A stretch of 34,967 nucleotides of DNA from a virus: positions 1 to 34,967 of the IMG/VR virus record IMGVR_UViG_3300048839_001048, one strand, 5' to 3'. The translations under genes were made by a program, and so were the position numbers. The notes under the pieces were generated by a model, which saw only the letters and a program-made list of their open reading frames with translations, made no database searches and was not told the DNA's origin. Shown one piece after another: positions 12,588 through 20,961 of the stretch; the first letter of the stretch is position 1; each line of letters starts with the position of its first letter.

Positions 12588-15002
12588 TCAAGTCCTTTCG
12601 AGGGTGAGCGTCACGTGCTCGACGGCCGACGCCGACTCGACGACGACGCGGAGCACGTCGCCCGCGGAGTAGGCGGGGGTCCAGCCCGACAGGGTCGAGT
12701 CGGTAGCCTTGACCCCGGCCGAGAGCGCCGGCGGGGCGGCGCCGACGATGGAGTCGCCCGACGTGGGCGGGTAGTCGGCATAACCGTCGACCTGCAGATC
12801 GAACTCGATCGAGCCGGTCTGGTCTGCGACGATCGTCCACGCGGTGAACGCGCCCGAGGTCGTGAGCGGGATGGACACTGCGGCCCCTGCGGCGATCGCT
12901 TCGCCGCCGCCGTCGACGACGATGACGACAGGTGGGGCCGGCACGACCGCTGTCCCAACGAAGCTGACCAGGGCCACGCCGCTGCCCTCATCGCTCACGG
13001 CGAAGTCATCCGCATCGAACTGGAGCAGGGTGACGGGGTCGACGGTGACAGCCTCGGCGTCGTCCTCGACGGCGAGCGGCAGCGGGGCCGACACCCAGAC
13101 GGCCGCGCCGACGGTGTTGTCGATCAGCGTCCACTGGGCCCCGGTGGTCTCGTTGACCCAGACGTGCGGCACCGCGTAGCCCTCGCCCGCGTCGTCGTCG
13201 ACGGTGGGGTCCGAGGCGGCGACCGTGAACGCTGGCTGGTACTGCTCGTGGACGTGGATGCCCGGCGTCGTCGTGCCGCTCGAGCCGGAGCTCCCGCCGC
13301 CGCCAACCGCGCCGCCGGTGGACGGCGTGAACGGCTGCGGAGAGCCGTCGGCGTCGACCGGGAACGGCGCGTTGAGCTCGACGATCGGGATGGCCAGGTC
13401 GCCCGTCTCATCCTCGTACAGCGTGATCGCGTAGACCCGCTGGGTGGCGTTGTCGTAGTCGAAGTCGCCGTCGCCCGTGTGGAGCGTGACGAGGTCGCCC
13501 ACCCAGTACAGCCCGTGGTCAGACCACGCCGGGCCCGGCAGGTAGAGCCCCGTCGCCTCGTCGGCTTCCTGGTCGTCGGACGGTGAGAGGACGCCGAGCA
13601 GGAGCGCCTCACTGGCGTCCTCGCGCGACCCGAGCGCGGTCTGCCCAGCGCGCGTCATGACGGTCGCGTTCTTCGACTGGACCTCGACGCCGACCTCCGC
13701 GATGTACGGGTACGAGGCGAGGTTCGTGCGCGCGTAGCTGCCGTCCGAGCCCCGGACGATGGCGTGGGAGGCGAACACGGAGCCGGACATTCGGCGGGCC
13801 AGGTCGGAGACGATGTTCACGCCCTTGACGAACCGCACGACGCCGGATCCGAACGCTTCGCCGGTGAGGTCGCGCCCGATAGTCTGGTACGCGTTGAGCA
13901 CGTAGCCCGGCGTCATCTCAATCTGGAGATTGCCGGCGGCCACCAGGCGCATGACCTCGACGTACAGGTTCGAGAGGATCGGCGCGGTCCAGTGCCCGAG
14001 CGGCGTCCACGCGACCTCGTTCGAGTCCTCGGCGCCGTCGAAGGTCCGCGTGACACCGGCGAGCACGCCGCGGTTCTGGGCCTCGTCGATCAGCCTCCGA
14101 ATGATGTTGCCGGCCTCCTGGTCGAGCCATTCCCAGACGCCCTTCGTGCGGAACGCGACGATCGTCGGCTCCTGCGTGGGCTCCGGGTCGATGATCGCCC
14201 GCTCGAGCAGGGCGAGCGTCCCGCGTCCGCCGAACCGGTACTCCTGCCCGCCCTCCTCGTCCTCGGCGACTAGGTCGAAGTCGCCCTCCTCCAGGATGAA
14301 CTCGAAAAGCACGCCATCGTGGATCGACGGGAACTGCGCCTGGATGACGTTGCCCCTGGCCAGGTTCTCGGCAGTCGCCTGCGGGTCGCCAGCCGCGATG
14401 ACGAAGTGCCCCTCACCCGTCCCGTTGAGCTCGACGCGTATCCGCTTCTCGAGCAGGTTGTCGAGCGTCACCCCGTCCTTGACGCCGAAAGTGACCGGCG
14501 GCGTCGGCGTCGGAACCGTCAGGTCGCCCCACACCTTGAGCGACGGGTTCCATATGCCGCCGACCTTGCGGTAGTACGGGTTCCATCCGGTGACCGCGAC
14601 GGTGACATAGATCACGTCGCCGTACTCGACCGCCACGTCCTCGGCCAGCAGGTACGTACCCTGGGCCGCGCCGTTCAGGCCGGGGCGATCCTCGGTCCAT
14701 GTGTCGGACGCAACCACGGTGCTCCCGGCGACAATGGCCCACGTGATTGACGCGCCCTCTGGCGCGACCCCCGCGAAAGCGCCGTAGTGCTCGATGTTCA
14801 CGGTGCCCGAGCCGAGCGCGATGATGCCGACGTACCCGGCACCGACATCGCACTCCTGGAAGGTGAGCAGGCCGAACTTGGGATAGTTGGACCATCCGCC
14901 GGGCGGTGCGTCGCCCGTGTGCGTGAACAGGAGGGTTCGCGGGAAGTCCCCGCCCCCGCACCCCGTGTCGCTGTAGAGCAGGGCCGCACCGGACGCGACC
15001 AT
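12588..15002 (-). CDS. Large tail-tip protein with receptor-binding C-terminus
   Basis: The 804-residue protein has at least three parts. Residues 1-165 are a beta-rich N-terminal domain (TWAIVAGSTVVASDTW, VEYGDVIYVTVAVTGWNPYY). Residues about 170-540 resemble siphovirus Gp37-like tail proteins (LEKRIRVELNGTGEGHFVI, YRFGGRGTLALLERAIID, TPGYVLNAYQTIGRDLTG). A Gly/Ser linker (about 555-580) leads to a fibre-like stretch (VNETTGAQWTLIDNT). The final domain is of the type IEFDLQVDGYADYPP...LSGWTPAYSAGDVLRVVV, seen at the ends of phage adsorption proteins. It should form the baseplate hub or tip and contact the receptor. It starts at ATG 15002 overlapping the Dit gene (TGATG). Confidence 0.75.
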   Translation of the reverse strand: MVASGAALLYSDTGCGGGDFPRTLLFTHTGDAPPGGWSNYPKFGLLTFQECDVGAGYVGIIALGSGTVNIEHYGAFAGVAPEGASITWAIVAGSTVVASDTWTEDRPGLNGAAQGTYLLAEDVAVEYGDVIYVTVAVTGWNPYYRKVGGIWNPSLKVWGDLTVPTPTPPVTFGVKDGVTLDNLLEKRIRVELNGTGEGHFVIAAGDPQATAENLARGNVIQAQFPSIHDGVLFEFILEEGDFDLVAEDEEGGQEYRFGGRGTLALLERAIIDPEPTQEPTIVAFRTKGVWEWLDQEAGNIIRRLIDEAQNRGVLAGVTRTFDGAEDSNEVAWTPLGHWTAPILSNLYVEVMRLVAAGNLQIEMTPGYVLNAYQTIGRDLTGEAFGSGVVRFVKGVNIVSDLARRMSGSVFASHAIVRGSDGSYARTNLASYPYIAEVGVEVQSKNATVMTRAGQTALGSREDASEALLLGVLSPSDDQEADEATGLYLPGPAWSDHGLYWVGDLVTLHTGDGDFDYDNATQRVYAITLYEDETGDLAIPIVELNAPFPVDADGSPQPFTPSTGGAVGGGGSSGSSGTTTPGIHVHEQYQPAFTVAASDPTVDDDAGEGYAVPHVWVNETTGAQWTLIDNTVGAAVWVSAPLPLAVEDDAEAVTVDPVTLLQFDADDFAVSDEGSGVALVSFVGTAVVPAPPVVIVVDGGGEAIAAGAAVSIPLTTSGAFTAWTIVADQTGSIEFDLQVDGYADYPPTSGDSIVGAAPPALSAGVKATDSTLSGWTPAYSAGDVLRVVVESASAVEHVTLTLERT

Positions 15003-15475
15003 CAGGAGCCTGACCCTTCGATCGGATCGTAGGCCCAGTCGGGGCCGACGCTCAGGAGCTCCACCGAGACACGCGCGAACTCGGACGGCACCTGCTCAGC
15101 GATGACGATGCTCAGCGGCCGAGCTGCGATCGTCGCCGCGAGCCCGAACTCCAAGGCCGCGACGAGATCGGCCGGATCGCGGTCGAGCGCGAAGAGCTCA
15201 TCGGACAGGTAACGCATGATCGAGCGGAAGGTCCCGCGCGCCTCCTCGGTCGTCGCGGCCACGCCCATGACGTGCCCGGTGAGGACCAGGCGCCGCGTGT
15301 CGACTCGGCGCGGCCTGGACCACTGGCCGTCCCTGTACGGGATCACGATGTCCTTGCCGCGGACCTCGAGGCCGTCGGACAGCCCCTGGGTGATCTCGAG
15401 GAAGAGCGAGAGGTCGGCGGCCTGCAGGTCGGCGCCATCGTAGGTGAGCGGGATCGCCGCGACGCCGGTGGTCAT
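15002..15475 (-). CDS. Distal tail (Dit-like) protein
   Basis: This encodes 157 residues, located directly after the tape-measure gene, the standard position of Dit. Features typical of the N-terminal belt domain are seen: FLEITQGLSDGLEVRGKDIVIPYRDGQW then RRVDTRRLVLTGHVMG, and a helix ARGTFRSIMRYLSDELFALD. Strands RPLSIVIAEQV and ARVSVELLSVGPDW follow. Dit forms the hexameric ring between tail tube and tip proteins. The start ATG at 15475 and the stop overlap both neighbours. Confidence 0.75.
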   Translation of the reverse strand: MTTGVAAIPLTYDGADLQAADLSLFLEITQGLSDGLEVRGKDIVIPYRDGQWSRPRRVDTRRLVLTGHVMGVAATTEEARGTFRSIMRYLSDELFALDRDPADLVAALEFGLAATIAARPLSIVIAEQVPSEFARVSVELLSVGPDWAYDPIEGSGS

Positions 15476-18024
15476 GTCCGCCTCCCTCGCACGTGATACC
15501 TGGGCGCGGCGGTCGCGGACGGGAGCAGGCCCATCTCGCCGAGCCGGCGCATCTCCGTGCTGATGTCCCGGATGGTCTGGACCGGCAGTCGGCCCTCGAG
15601 CGTCACGGGGATGTTGTACGTCGGCCCGCCCCCGCCCCCAGCCGGAACGATGCCGGCCGCGGTGACGGCAGCGGCCCCGGCGCGGATCGCGGCGGCGGGG
15701 GCGGCGGGGATGATCATCTCGCGTCGGTGGACGACGGCGATCTGGTCGTGCGGGATCGACCAGGACCCCGCCGCGAACCCGGTGACACCCATCTTCGCGA
15801 GCTGCGTCCGGAGGATCTGCTGCACGAACGTCGGCAGGCGCGAGAGGATGCCCCTGACGAACGCGATCCCGGCGTTCGCCCCCGCGTTCCGGGCCGGCGC
15901 CTGGGCCTTGCGCAGCTCGCTCGTGACCGCGTCCTTCGCCGCCCGGGCGGCCGCGCGCACGGCCGGGTTCTTCGACCGGATGCCAGCGTTCAGCTCGGCC
16001 ATCGCCTTCTTGCCGAGGGGCTGCCCGGACCGGGCGAGCTCGCGCAGCCGTTCGATGATCAGGAGCTTCGTCGCCTCGGCCTGGGCGCGGACCGCTGGGT
16101 CCTTGCTCTTGAGCCCCTTCGCGAGCTCGGCGCTGGTCAGCTGGCCGGCTAGGCGGGCGGCTTCCTTCGTCGACGTCATCTGGTGCTTGAGCATCGCCTT
16201 CAGGCGATCGAACGCCGACAGCGGCTTGTCGCGTGCGTCGGTGATCCCCTGGGCGAGCGCCTCCATCGCGTCGCCGCCCTTCGTCTTCGCGGCGGCGACG
16301 ACGCTGTCGAGCGATGTCTGGAGTGCCGTACCCATCGCGTCGGCGGCCGCCTCCCAGGACCCGCCGCCCGATGTGCGTGCCACCCCCGCGGCGACGCCGT
16401 CGGCGATCGCGGTCCCGACCGATGCCCCGGAGGATGACGCGCGCTTGGCGAGCTCGGCATCGATCGCCGCCAGCTGGCGCTCGAGCGCCGCGCGCTGCTC
16501 ATTCGTGAAGATGCCGAGGTCCAGGACCCCGCCGAGGTCCTCGATCCCCTGGGCGACCGCGGCGCGGCTCGCCTGCAGGCTCTCGGTCGTGCCCTTCGCG
16601 ATCTGGTTCCCGATGTCCGTCCCGATCTGCTCGGCCTGCTCGTTGAGCCCGGCGCGGATCTGGTTGTACGTGTTGATCACCTCGACGACGGCGATCGCCG
16701 CGAAGGCGAGGGACATCGCCTTGCCAATCGTGCTGCCGAGCACCTTCCCGAGCGCGCCCGACGCGGACTTGACGGGCGCGGCGTTCCCGGCGCGCGTCAG
16801 CGTCGAGGCGATGCCCTGCGAGACAGCGGTCACGGCGGACGTGCTGGCGATGCCCTTGACAATGCTGGCCACCGCCTTCGGCCCGAGCATGGCGAGCGCC
16901 CCGGCGAACCTGAGGATCGTCCCGACCTTCATCTTCGCGAGCAGGCGACCGATGCCTCCGCTCAGCAGCGGCAGGCTGTAGAGCAGCGGGCCCATCGTGG
17001 AAGCCAGGTCGCCGAACCCCGAGGCCATGGGGCCGATGACGGAGCCGATGCGGTTGCCGAGGATCTTGATCCAGTCGCCCGCGTCGCGCGTCTCGTCGGT
17101 CAGGCCCGCGATGGTGTCGGTGCCATTGTTCATGACCTCGACGAGGTCCTCGGTCGCGAACCGGCCCTCGAGGATGGCGGCCGCGAGGTCCGGCCCGGCG
17201 CGCAGGCCGAAGAGCTTGATCGACTCCCCGACCGGGTCTGCCGACTTGCCGATCGCCTCGATCTTCCCGCGGAGCGCCTCGCCCATGTCGGCGGCCGCCA
17301 CGCCTTCGCGGGCGAGCGTCTTCACTCCGAACTTCAGGCCGGAGAGCATCGTGCCGGTGTTGACGCCTTCCTTCTCCCACTTGGCGAGCAGGGCGGCTGC
17401 CTCCTCGAACTCGAACCCGAGCAGCCGCATCGGCGCGCCGAAGTCCACGACCGTGGTCATGAGCTCGTCCATGCCGATGCCCGTGGCCTGGCCGACGCGG
17501 AGCAGCTTGTCCATCGTCTCGGCCTGGTTCTCGGTGGCGATCGACCAGTCGCCGAAGAGGCGCGTCGCGCTGCGCACGTTGGCGACGGCGTCCGTCTTCG
17601 TGATCCGGCTGAAGTCGAGGATCGTCTGCGACAGGCTGACCAGCCCATCGCCGGTCTGCCCGGTCCGGGTGTTCAGATCGGCGAGCACCTGGGCCGCGAG
17701 CCGGGCGTCGTCGGGGACCGACCCGATGAGGTTGCCGAAGTCTCCCTTGAGCGCCTCGAATGCCTCACCGGTGGCGCCCGTTCCCGTGCGGATGATGTCG
17801 AACGCCTCGTCGTATGCCTCGCCCATCTTCAGGGCGCCGATCGCCAGCGTGCCGGTGGCCGCACCGATCCCGGCGAACACGTTCTCCTTCGTGAGCCCGG
17901 CCTTCAGGCGCTGGCCGAGCGTCTTGGCCCCGGCGTCCCCGGCCTTCTTCGCCGCGGCGACTACCTGCGGCTCGAGCTTCGCGCCGTCGGCAGCCAGCTG
18001 GAGAAAGATCGACCCGATGTTCAT
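15472..18024 (-). CDS. Tape measure protein
   Basis: The 850-residue protein is rich in Ala/Lys helices. Residues 60-330 match the TP901-type tape-measure core (GEAYDEAFDIIRTGTGATG, LSQTILDFSRITKTDAVANV, GIGMDELMTTVVDFGAPMRL and LLAKWEKEGVNTGTM). Hydrophobic segments near residues 345-365 and 435-455 (MSLAFAAIAVVEVI) probably insert into the host membrane during DNA delivery. At about 1.5 A per residue the length corresponds to a tail of roughly 125 nm. The C-terminus has a Gly/Pro-rich GGGGGPTYNIPVTLEG segment. ATGA overlaps occur at both ends. Confidence 0.9.
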   Translation of the reverse strand: MNIGSIFLQLAADGAKLEPQVVAAAKKAGDAGAKTLGQRLKAGLTKENVFAGIGAATGTLAIGALKMGEAYDEAFDIIRTGTGATGEAFEALKGDFGNLIGSVPDDARLAAQVLADLNTRTGQTGDGLVSLSQTILDFSRITKTDAVANVRSATRLFGDWSIATENQAETMDKLLRVGQATGIGMDELMTTVVDFGAPMRLLGFEFEEAAALLAKWEKEGVNTGTMLSGLKFGVKTLAREGVAAADMGEALRGKIEAIGKSADPVGESIKLFGLRAGPDLAAAILEGRFATEDLVEVMNNGTDTIAGLTDETRDAGDWIKILGNRIGSVIGPMASGFGDLASTMGPLLYSLPLLSGGIGRLLAKMKVGTILRFAGALAMLGPKAVASIVKGIASTSAVTAVSQGIASTLTRAGNAAPVKSASGALGKVLGSTIGKAMSLAFAAIAVVEVINTYNQIRAGLNEQAEQIGTDIGNQIAKGTTESLQASRAAVAQGIEDLGGVLDLGIFTNEQRAALERQLAAIDAELAKRASSSGASVGTAIADGVAAGVARTSGGGSWEAAADAMGTALQTSLDSVVAAAKTKGGDAMEALAQGITDARDKPLSAFDRLKAMLKHQMTSTKEAARLAGQLTSAELAKGLKSKDPAVRAQAEATKLLIIERLRELARSGQPLGKKAMAELNAGIRSKNPAVRAAARAAKDAVTSELRKAQAPARNAGANAGIAFVRGILSRLPTFVQQILRTQLAKMGVTGFAAGSWSIPHDQIAVVHRREMIIPAAPAAAIRAGAAAVTAAGIVPAGGGGGPTYNIPVTLEGRLPVQTIRDISTEMRRLGEMGLLPSATAAPRYHVRGRRT

Positions 18025-18536
18025 GCGTCACCTGCCTGGCGGGCTGCACGAGCCGCACGCGCTGCAGAGATCCGCGCGCCGATCTCGGCGCTCTTCGGAT
18101 CGCGCTCGCCACGGAGGCGGCGCTGCATCGCGGTCGACAGCAGGACCTGGGCCTCCGACCCGACGACCTCCGAGGCGGCCGGGGTGAGGAATGGCTGGGC
18201 CCCGTGGTGGACCGTTCCGAACTCCTGGAACATGCCCGGGAACCCGAAGCCGACGATGGCCAGGACCCGGCCCTCCTGCAGCCGGTCCGAGCCGCGCGGC
18301 TTCTTGACCGTGGCGCCGTCGCCATCGCCGCGCCGCTGGAACACCCGCTTCTTGCCGACGAAGGTGATCGCCGCGTTGCGGCGCACGAGGCCCTCGCCCA
18401 TGGCCGGCGCATCCGGCGCCTTCAGGACGGCGCGCAGGAGGATGCGCGACGCGATGGCCGAGACGCCGTCGGCCAGCCCGCCCATGACCGCGTCGAGCCC
18501 CGCCCGGTTGATCTCGACGCGGCTTCGCCTGGCCAT
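18021..18536 (-). CDS. HK97 gp10-like tail-completion protein
   Basis: The 171-residue protein ends its conserved region with the hallmark of the HK97 gp10 family: VGFGFPGMFQEFGTVHHGAQPFLTPAASEV (given as two pieces, GFGFPGMFQEFGT and AQPFLTPA, about residues 106-131). An upstream segment has KAPDAPAMGEGLVRRNAAI (the usual AP..tG.L..si). These proteins complete the head-tail neck or tail tube. The family is normally encoded between head-closure and tail-terminator genes; here it lies between the tail-assembly chaperones and the tape measure. The start ATG at 18536 overlaps the chaperone stop (TGATG). Confidence 0.75.
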   Translation of the reverse strand: MARRSRVEINRAGLDAVMGGLADGVSAIASRILLRAVLKAPDAPAMGEGLVRRNAAITFVGKKRVFQRRGDGDGATVKKPRGSDRLQEGRVLAIVGFGFPGMFQEFGTVHHGAQPFLTPAASEVVGSEAQVLLSTAMQRRLRGERDPKSAEIGARISAARAARAARQAGDA

Positions 18537-18928
18537 CACCCACCACCCATCACGATGTACTCCGGATGGCGGTTTGCCAGGCCACGCACAGCCCGCTCGA
18601 GGGCGGAGCCAGTGAGGGCCGTGGCGCGCGTGCCGGAGGCGATGCGCTGGCGAGCGCGGCTCTGCCAACGCGACCACTGGCGCTGGTCGTGGGCGAAGAT
18701 AGTGGCGGCCCGGACGGCGTTCACCATCATGTCGAACTCCGCCGAGCTCGTGTCCTCGAGGCGGTCCTGGGCCGCGTCCGCATAGGCGACGAGCTGCTCA
18801 TCGGTCAGCCTCTCGAGGTGCTCGGGATCCCAGCCGTAGGTCGCTGCGAGGAACTCGGCTCCTCGGACGGCTCCGACGTCGTCGTACTCTGGGCGAGGGT
18901 GGCGGCTAAAGGGTTCGCGGCTCGCCAC
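18536..18928 (-). CDS. Tail assembly chaperone, frameshifted GT extension
   Basis: This frame overlaps the end of the upstream chaperone gene by 124 nt in the -1 frame. The GTG at 18928 has no useful ribosome-binding site, so expression is most likely by a -1 frameshift at the C CCT TTA heptamer (18913-18907). That would give a fusion of 164 residues of the upstream protein plus 123 encoded here (287 in total). The unique part includes TYGWDPEHLERLTDEQLVAYADAAQ and a long helical, Arg/Trp-containing C-terminus (HDQRQWSRWQSRARQR), as expected for the T domain that binds the tape measure. It lies between major tail protein and tape measure, as in lambda gpG/gpGT. Confidence 0.8.
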   Translation of the reverse strand: MASREPFSRHPRPEYDDVGAVRGAEFLAATYGWDPEHLERLTDEQLVAYADAAQDRLEDTSSAEFDMMVNAVRAATIFAHDQRQWSRWQSRARQRIASGTRATALTGSALERAVRGLANRHPEYIVMGGG

Positions 18929-19398
18929 ACCTCCAGGACGGCGCGCAGGATCTCGGTGTCGGTCGCGAACTCGTCGACCTGGTCGGCGGGAGGCAGGGCC
19001 CCCGCCTGGTCGTATGAACGGAGCAGCTCGTACAGGCCATCGGTCTCCGCGAGCAGGCGGTTCATGATCTCTGGCACGTCGTCGCCGGCGGCCTCGAGGT
19101 CATCGCCGAGCGTCGCGAACCGGAGGTCCATCTGTTCGATCCACCGCCGCGACGCGGCGCGGGGCAGTATCGGTAGGTCATACGTTGACCCGCCCAGGAC
19201 GACCCGTACCCGACCGGCGAGGATGTCCGTCGCGCTTCGCGCGGGCAGCTCGGCCGGCCAGAAGCGGGCCATCCGGGCGTTGAGCCCGGCGACGTGCCGC
19301 CGGCGCTCGGCAATGGCGAAGGCGCGCGCCGCGCCGACGCCGAGACCCACGACGAGTCCCAGCGCCAGCGCGAACGCATAGCCCACGATGTCCTGCAT
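18805..19398 (-). CDS. Tail assembly chaperone G-like protein with membrane anchor
   Basis: The 197-residue protein carries a chaperone-like core from about residue 60: GRVRVVLGGSTYDLPILPR followed by helices, and a Ser/Thr/Glu-rich tail after the frameshift point. The N-terminus is odd. Residues 5-30 (VGYAFALALGLVVGLGVGAARAF) form a clear hydrophobic segment followed by ERRR, unlike known gpG-type chaperones. The ATG at 19398 overlaps the major tail protein stop (TGATG), supporting this start, but an internal start near residue 43 (ATG) would remove the segment. Codon third positions are G/C-rich throughout, so the extension is coding. Confidence 0.75.
   Translation of the reverse strand: MQDIVGYAFALALGLVVGLGVGAARAFAIAERRRHVAGLNARMARFWPAELPARSATDILAGRVRVVLGGSTYDLPILPRAASRRWIEQMDLRFATLGDDLEAAGDDVPEIMNRLLAETDGLYELLRSYDQAGALPPADQVDEFATDTEILRAVLEVWRAANPLAATLAQSTTTSEPSEEPSSSQRPTAGIPSTSRG
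18907..18913 (-). promoter_or_regulatory. -1 ribosomal slippery heptamer C CCT TTA
   Basis: On the minus strand CCCTTTA is in register with the upstream chaperone frame as C CCT TTA, matching the X XXY YYZ pattern. Slippage of both tRNAs by one base (CCT to CCC, TTA to TTT) shifts into the frame of the 18536-18928 extension without meeting a stop. Downstream GC-rich sequence could form a stimulatory structure, which I did not fold. Confidence 0.75.
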
Positions 19399-19922
19399 CA
19401 GGACGCGACGTCGAGGATGCGGATCCGGTGCGGGGAGGCGGTCAGGTCCGCCGGATCCCAGCGGGAGTGGAGTTCGAGCCGCGGTGCCGCCAGCGCATCA
19501 TCGGAGAGCGTGGCCTCCGTGTTCGCCAGGTTGATCGCGCTGTCGACCTCGAACTGGAACTCGCCGCCGCCGAGCCGCTCGATCTGCAGCTCGTAATCGT
19601 GGTAGGCCGTGGTCGGGATGCGCCGGGTGTTGTCCTCATCGATCGTGACCGTGCCGCTGCCGGACGCGGCGCTGCCGGGCCACGCTGCCTCGAGGATCGT
19701 CTCCCCGAACTCCGGCACGCTCATCTCGAGGATGCCCTCGGAGCGCGTGATGTAGTCCGTGCCGAGGAGGGCGCCCTTGACCCCGTTCAGGTCGGGGGTG
19801 AAGAGCTCCCGCTCGATCCGGAACACGTTCGCGTCGGTCGTCGCGCCGACGTCATCGTTGTCGATGTACGCCTCGCCGGCCCCGACGACGAGATTGGTAG
19901 GGGTGTCGGTGGTGACGCTCAA
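19398..19922 (-). CDS. Major tail (tube) protein
   Basis: The 174-residue protein lies directly before the chaperone pair and shows a beta-rich composition of tube proteins (NLVVGAGEAYIDNDDVG, GILEMSVPEFGETILEAAWPG, YHDYELQIERLGGGEFQFEVD). It starts at an unusual TTG (19922), supported by a perfect AGGAGG 8 nt upstream (19931-19936), the strongest ribosome-binding site in the tail module, as expected for an abundant protein. Assignment as tube protein rests on size, position and the chaperone/tape-measure context. Confidence 0.75.
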   Translation of the reverse strand: MSVTTDTPTNLVVGAGEAYIDNDDVGATTDANVFRIERELFTPDLNGVKGALLGTDYITRSEGILEMSVPEFGETILEAAWPGSAASGSGTVTIDEDNTRRIPTTAYHDYELQIERLGGGEFQFEVDSAINLANTEATLSDDALAAPRLELHSRWDPADLTASPHRIRILDVAS

Positions 19923-19930
19923 GGCTGGAA

Positions 19931-19936
19931 CCTCCT
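19931..19936 (-). promoter_or_regulatory. Shine-Dalgarno deciding the TTG start of the major tail protein
   Basis: AGGAGG on the minus strand sits 8 nt before TTG at 19922. No ATG or GTG lies at a suitable distance, so the TTG start is chosen. The 103-bp gap 19923-20025 before it also holds a weak 6-bp inverted repeat (CGGCCC 19960-19965 / GGGCCG 19979-19984); no promoter is recognised. Confidence 0.6.
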
Positions 19937-20025
19937 GCGAGTACGGGGATCACCCTGGTCGGCCCTCACTCGCATCTCGGGCCGGGGCTAGCGCGGTCGT
20001 GGCTCGTGTCTGGTTGGCCCTCCCC

Positions 20026-20439
20026 TCACGTGTACTGGCGCTGGTTCCGGCGCGCGCCGGTGTACCAGCCGAGGATCAGGTCGCGCCGGCGCGGCGCCAG
20101 GGTCGGCGTCCGCCGTGGGCCGATGCCGGCCTGGTCGACCAGGCGATCGACTGTCACGTCGCGGACGCAGACCGACTCGCAGTCGGCGCAGATGAGGAGT
20201 CGCAGGGTCCGGCGCTCGAGGTCGGGCCCGCGGTATCGGCCCTCGGCGAATGGCACGAGCCGGTGGTCCTGCTCGCCGCAGGCCGATCGCCATCCAGACA
20301 CGCGGACCGGGAAGCGACGCATCCCCGGCGTCGCGAGGAGGGCGTCGAGCCGCTGAGGCAGGGGCGGCCGGCGATCGATGACGAGGACCCTGCGGCCCTC
20401 GATCACCGTCACCCGCGGCGCTTGCGCCCGATGGTGCAT
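20026..20439 (-). CDS. Hypothetical protein between tail terminator and tube genes
   Basis: The 137-residue basic protein starts at ATG 20439 with AAGGAG 5-6 nt upstream. It contains strands near VTVIEGRRVLVIDRRPP, a cysteine set CGEQ and LLICADCESVCVRDV that could hold a metal, and ends in a basic segment with LILGWYTGARRNQRQYT. I do not recognise a family. Its location between tail terminator and major tail protein suggests a virion or tail-assembly role. Gaps on both sides (78 and 103 bp) contrast with the overlapping genes elsewhere, so this gene may have been inserted. Confidence 0.55.
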   Translation of the reverse strand: MHHRAQAPRVTVIEGRRVLVIDRRPPLPQRLDALLATPGMRRFPVRVSGWRSACGEQDHRLVPFAEGRYRGPDLERRTLRLLICADCESVCVRDVTVDRLVDQAGIGPRRTPTLAPRRRDLILGWYTGARRNQRQYT

Positions 20440-20517
20440 CCGTTCTCCTTCGCCTGGGCCACCGGCGTGCCGGCGGCGAGCTGGTAGCGTCCCGACCTGG
20501 GCCGGGGCGCAGAGGAC

Positions 20518-20961
20518 CTATGAGCCGGCGGCCACCTCCGAGGCCGTGGCGATCACCCGGAGCGTCCCGAGGACGACGGGCTGGTTCGTGTCGGGGTCGG
20601 AGCTCTGCTCGCCCCCGGAGGTCGACGTGCGGTAGATGCCGAGGCCGTTGGACTCGCGCACTCGCGGGCCGGCGCCATGGAATGCCTTGACGAAGGCGCC
20701 CCACACGGCCCACGCGTTCTGGTGGGTCGTCCCGTAGCACCGGACCCCGTACTCGGCGAACGTCACCGGGACGGTGGGCATGACCGGGACGGTCAGGGCG
20801 GTCACGACGACGAACGCCTGCCAGCCCCCCGGGCCATCCGCATCGCCGGGCGCCGGCTCGACGCCGCGGACGCGGACGCCGACCAGGCTGGCGAGGTCCG
20901 CGTCGTTGCGCGCCTCGACGATGATCGAGCCGAGGGGATCGAGCTGGGGATCGGTCAGCAT
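20518..20961 (-). CDS. Tail terminator-like protein
   Basis: The 147-residue protein begins MLTDPQLDPLGSIIVEARNDADLASLVGVRVRG. It then has a central VPVTFAEYGVRCYGTTHQNAWAVWGAFVKAFHG segment, similar to the strand-helix arrangement of siphophage tail terminators. These cap the tail tube before head joining. It lies at the head of the tail module, as expected. GTGATG at 20964/20961 overlaps the aminotransferase stop, so either GTG or ATG may start it. The assignment is by size, motif impression and position. Confidence 0.55.
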   Translation of the reverse strand: MLTDPQLDPLGSIIVEARNDADLASLVGVRVRGVEPAPGDADGPGGWQAFVVVTALTVPVMPTVPVTFAEYGVRCYGTTHQNAWAVWGAFVKAFHGAGPRVRESNGLGIYRTSTSGGEQSSDPDTNQPVVLGTLRVIATASEVAAGS

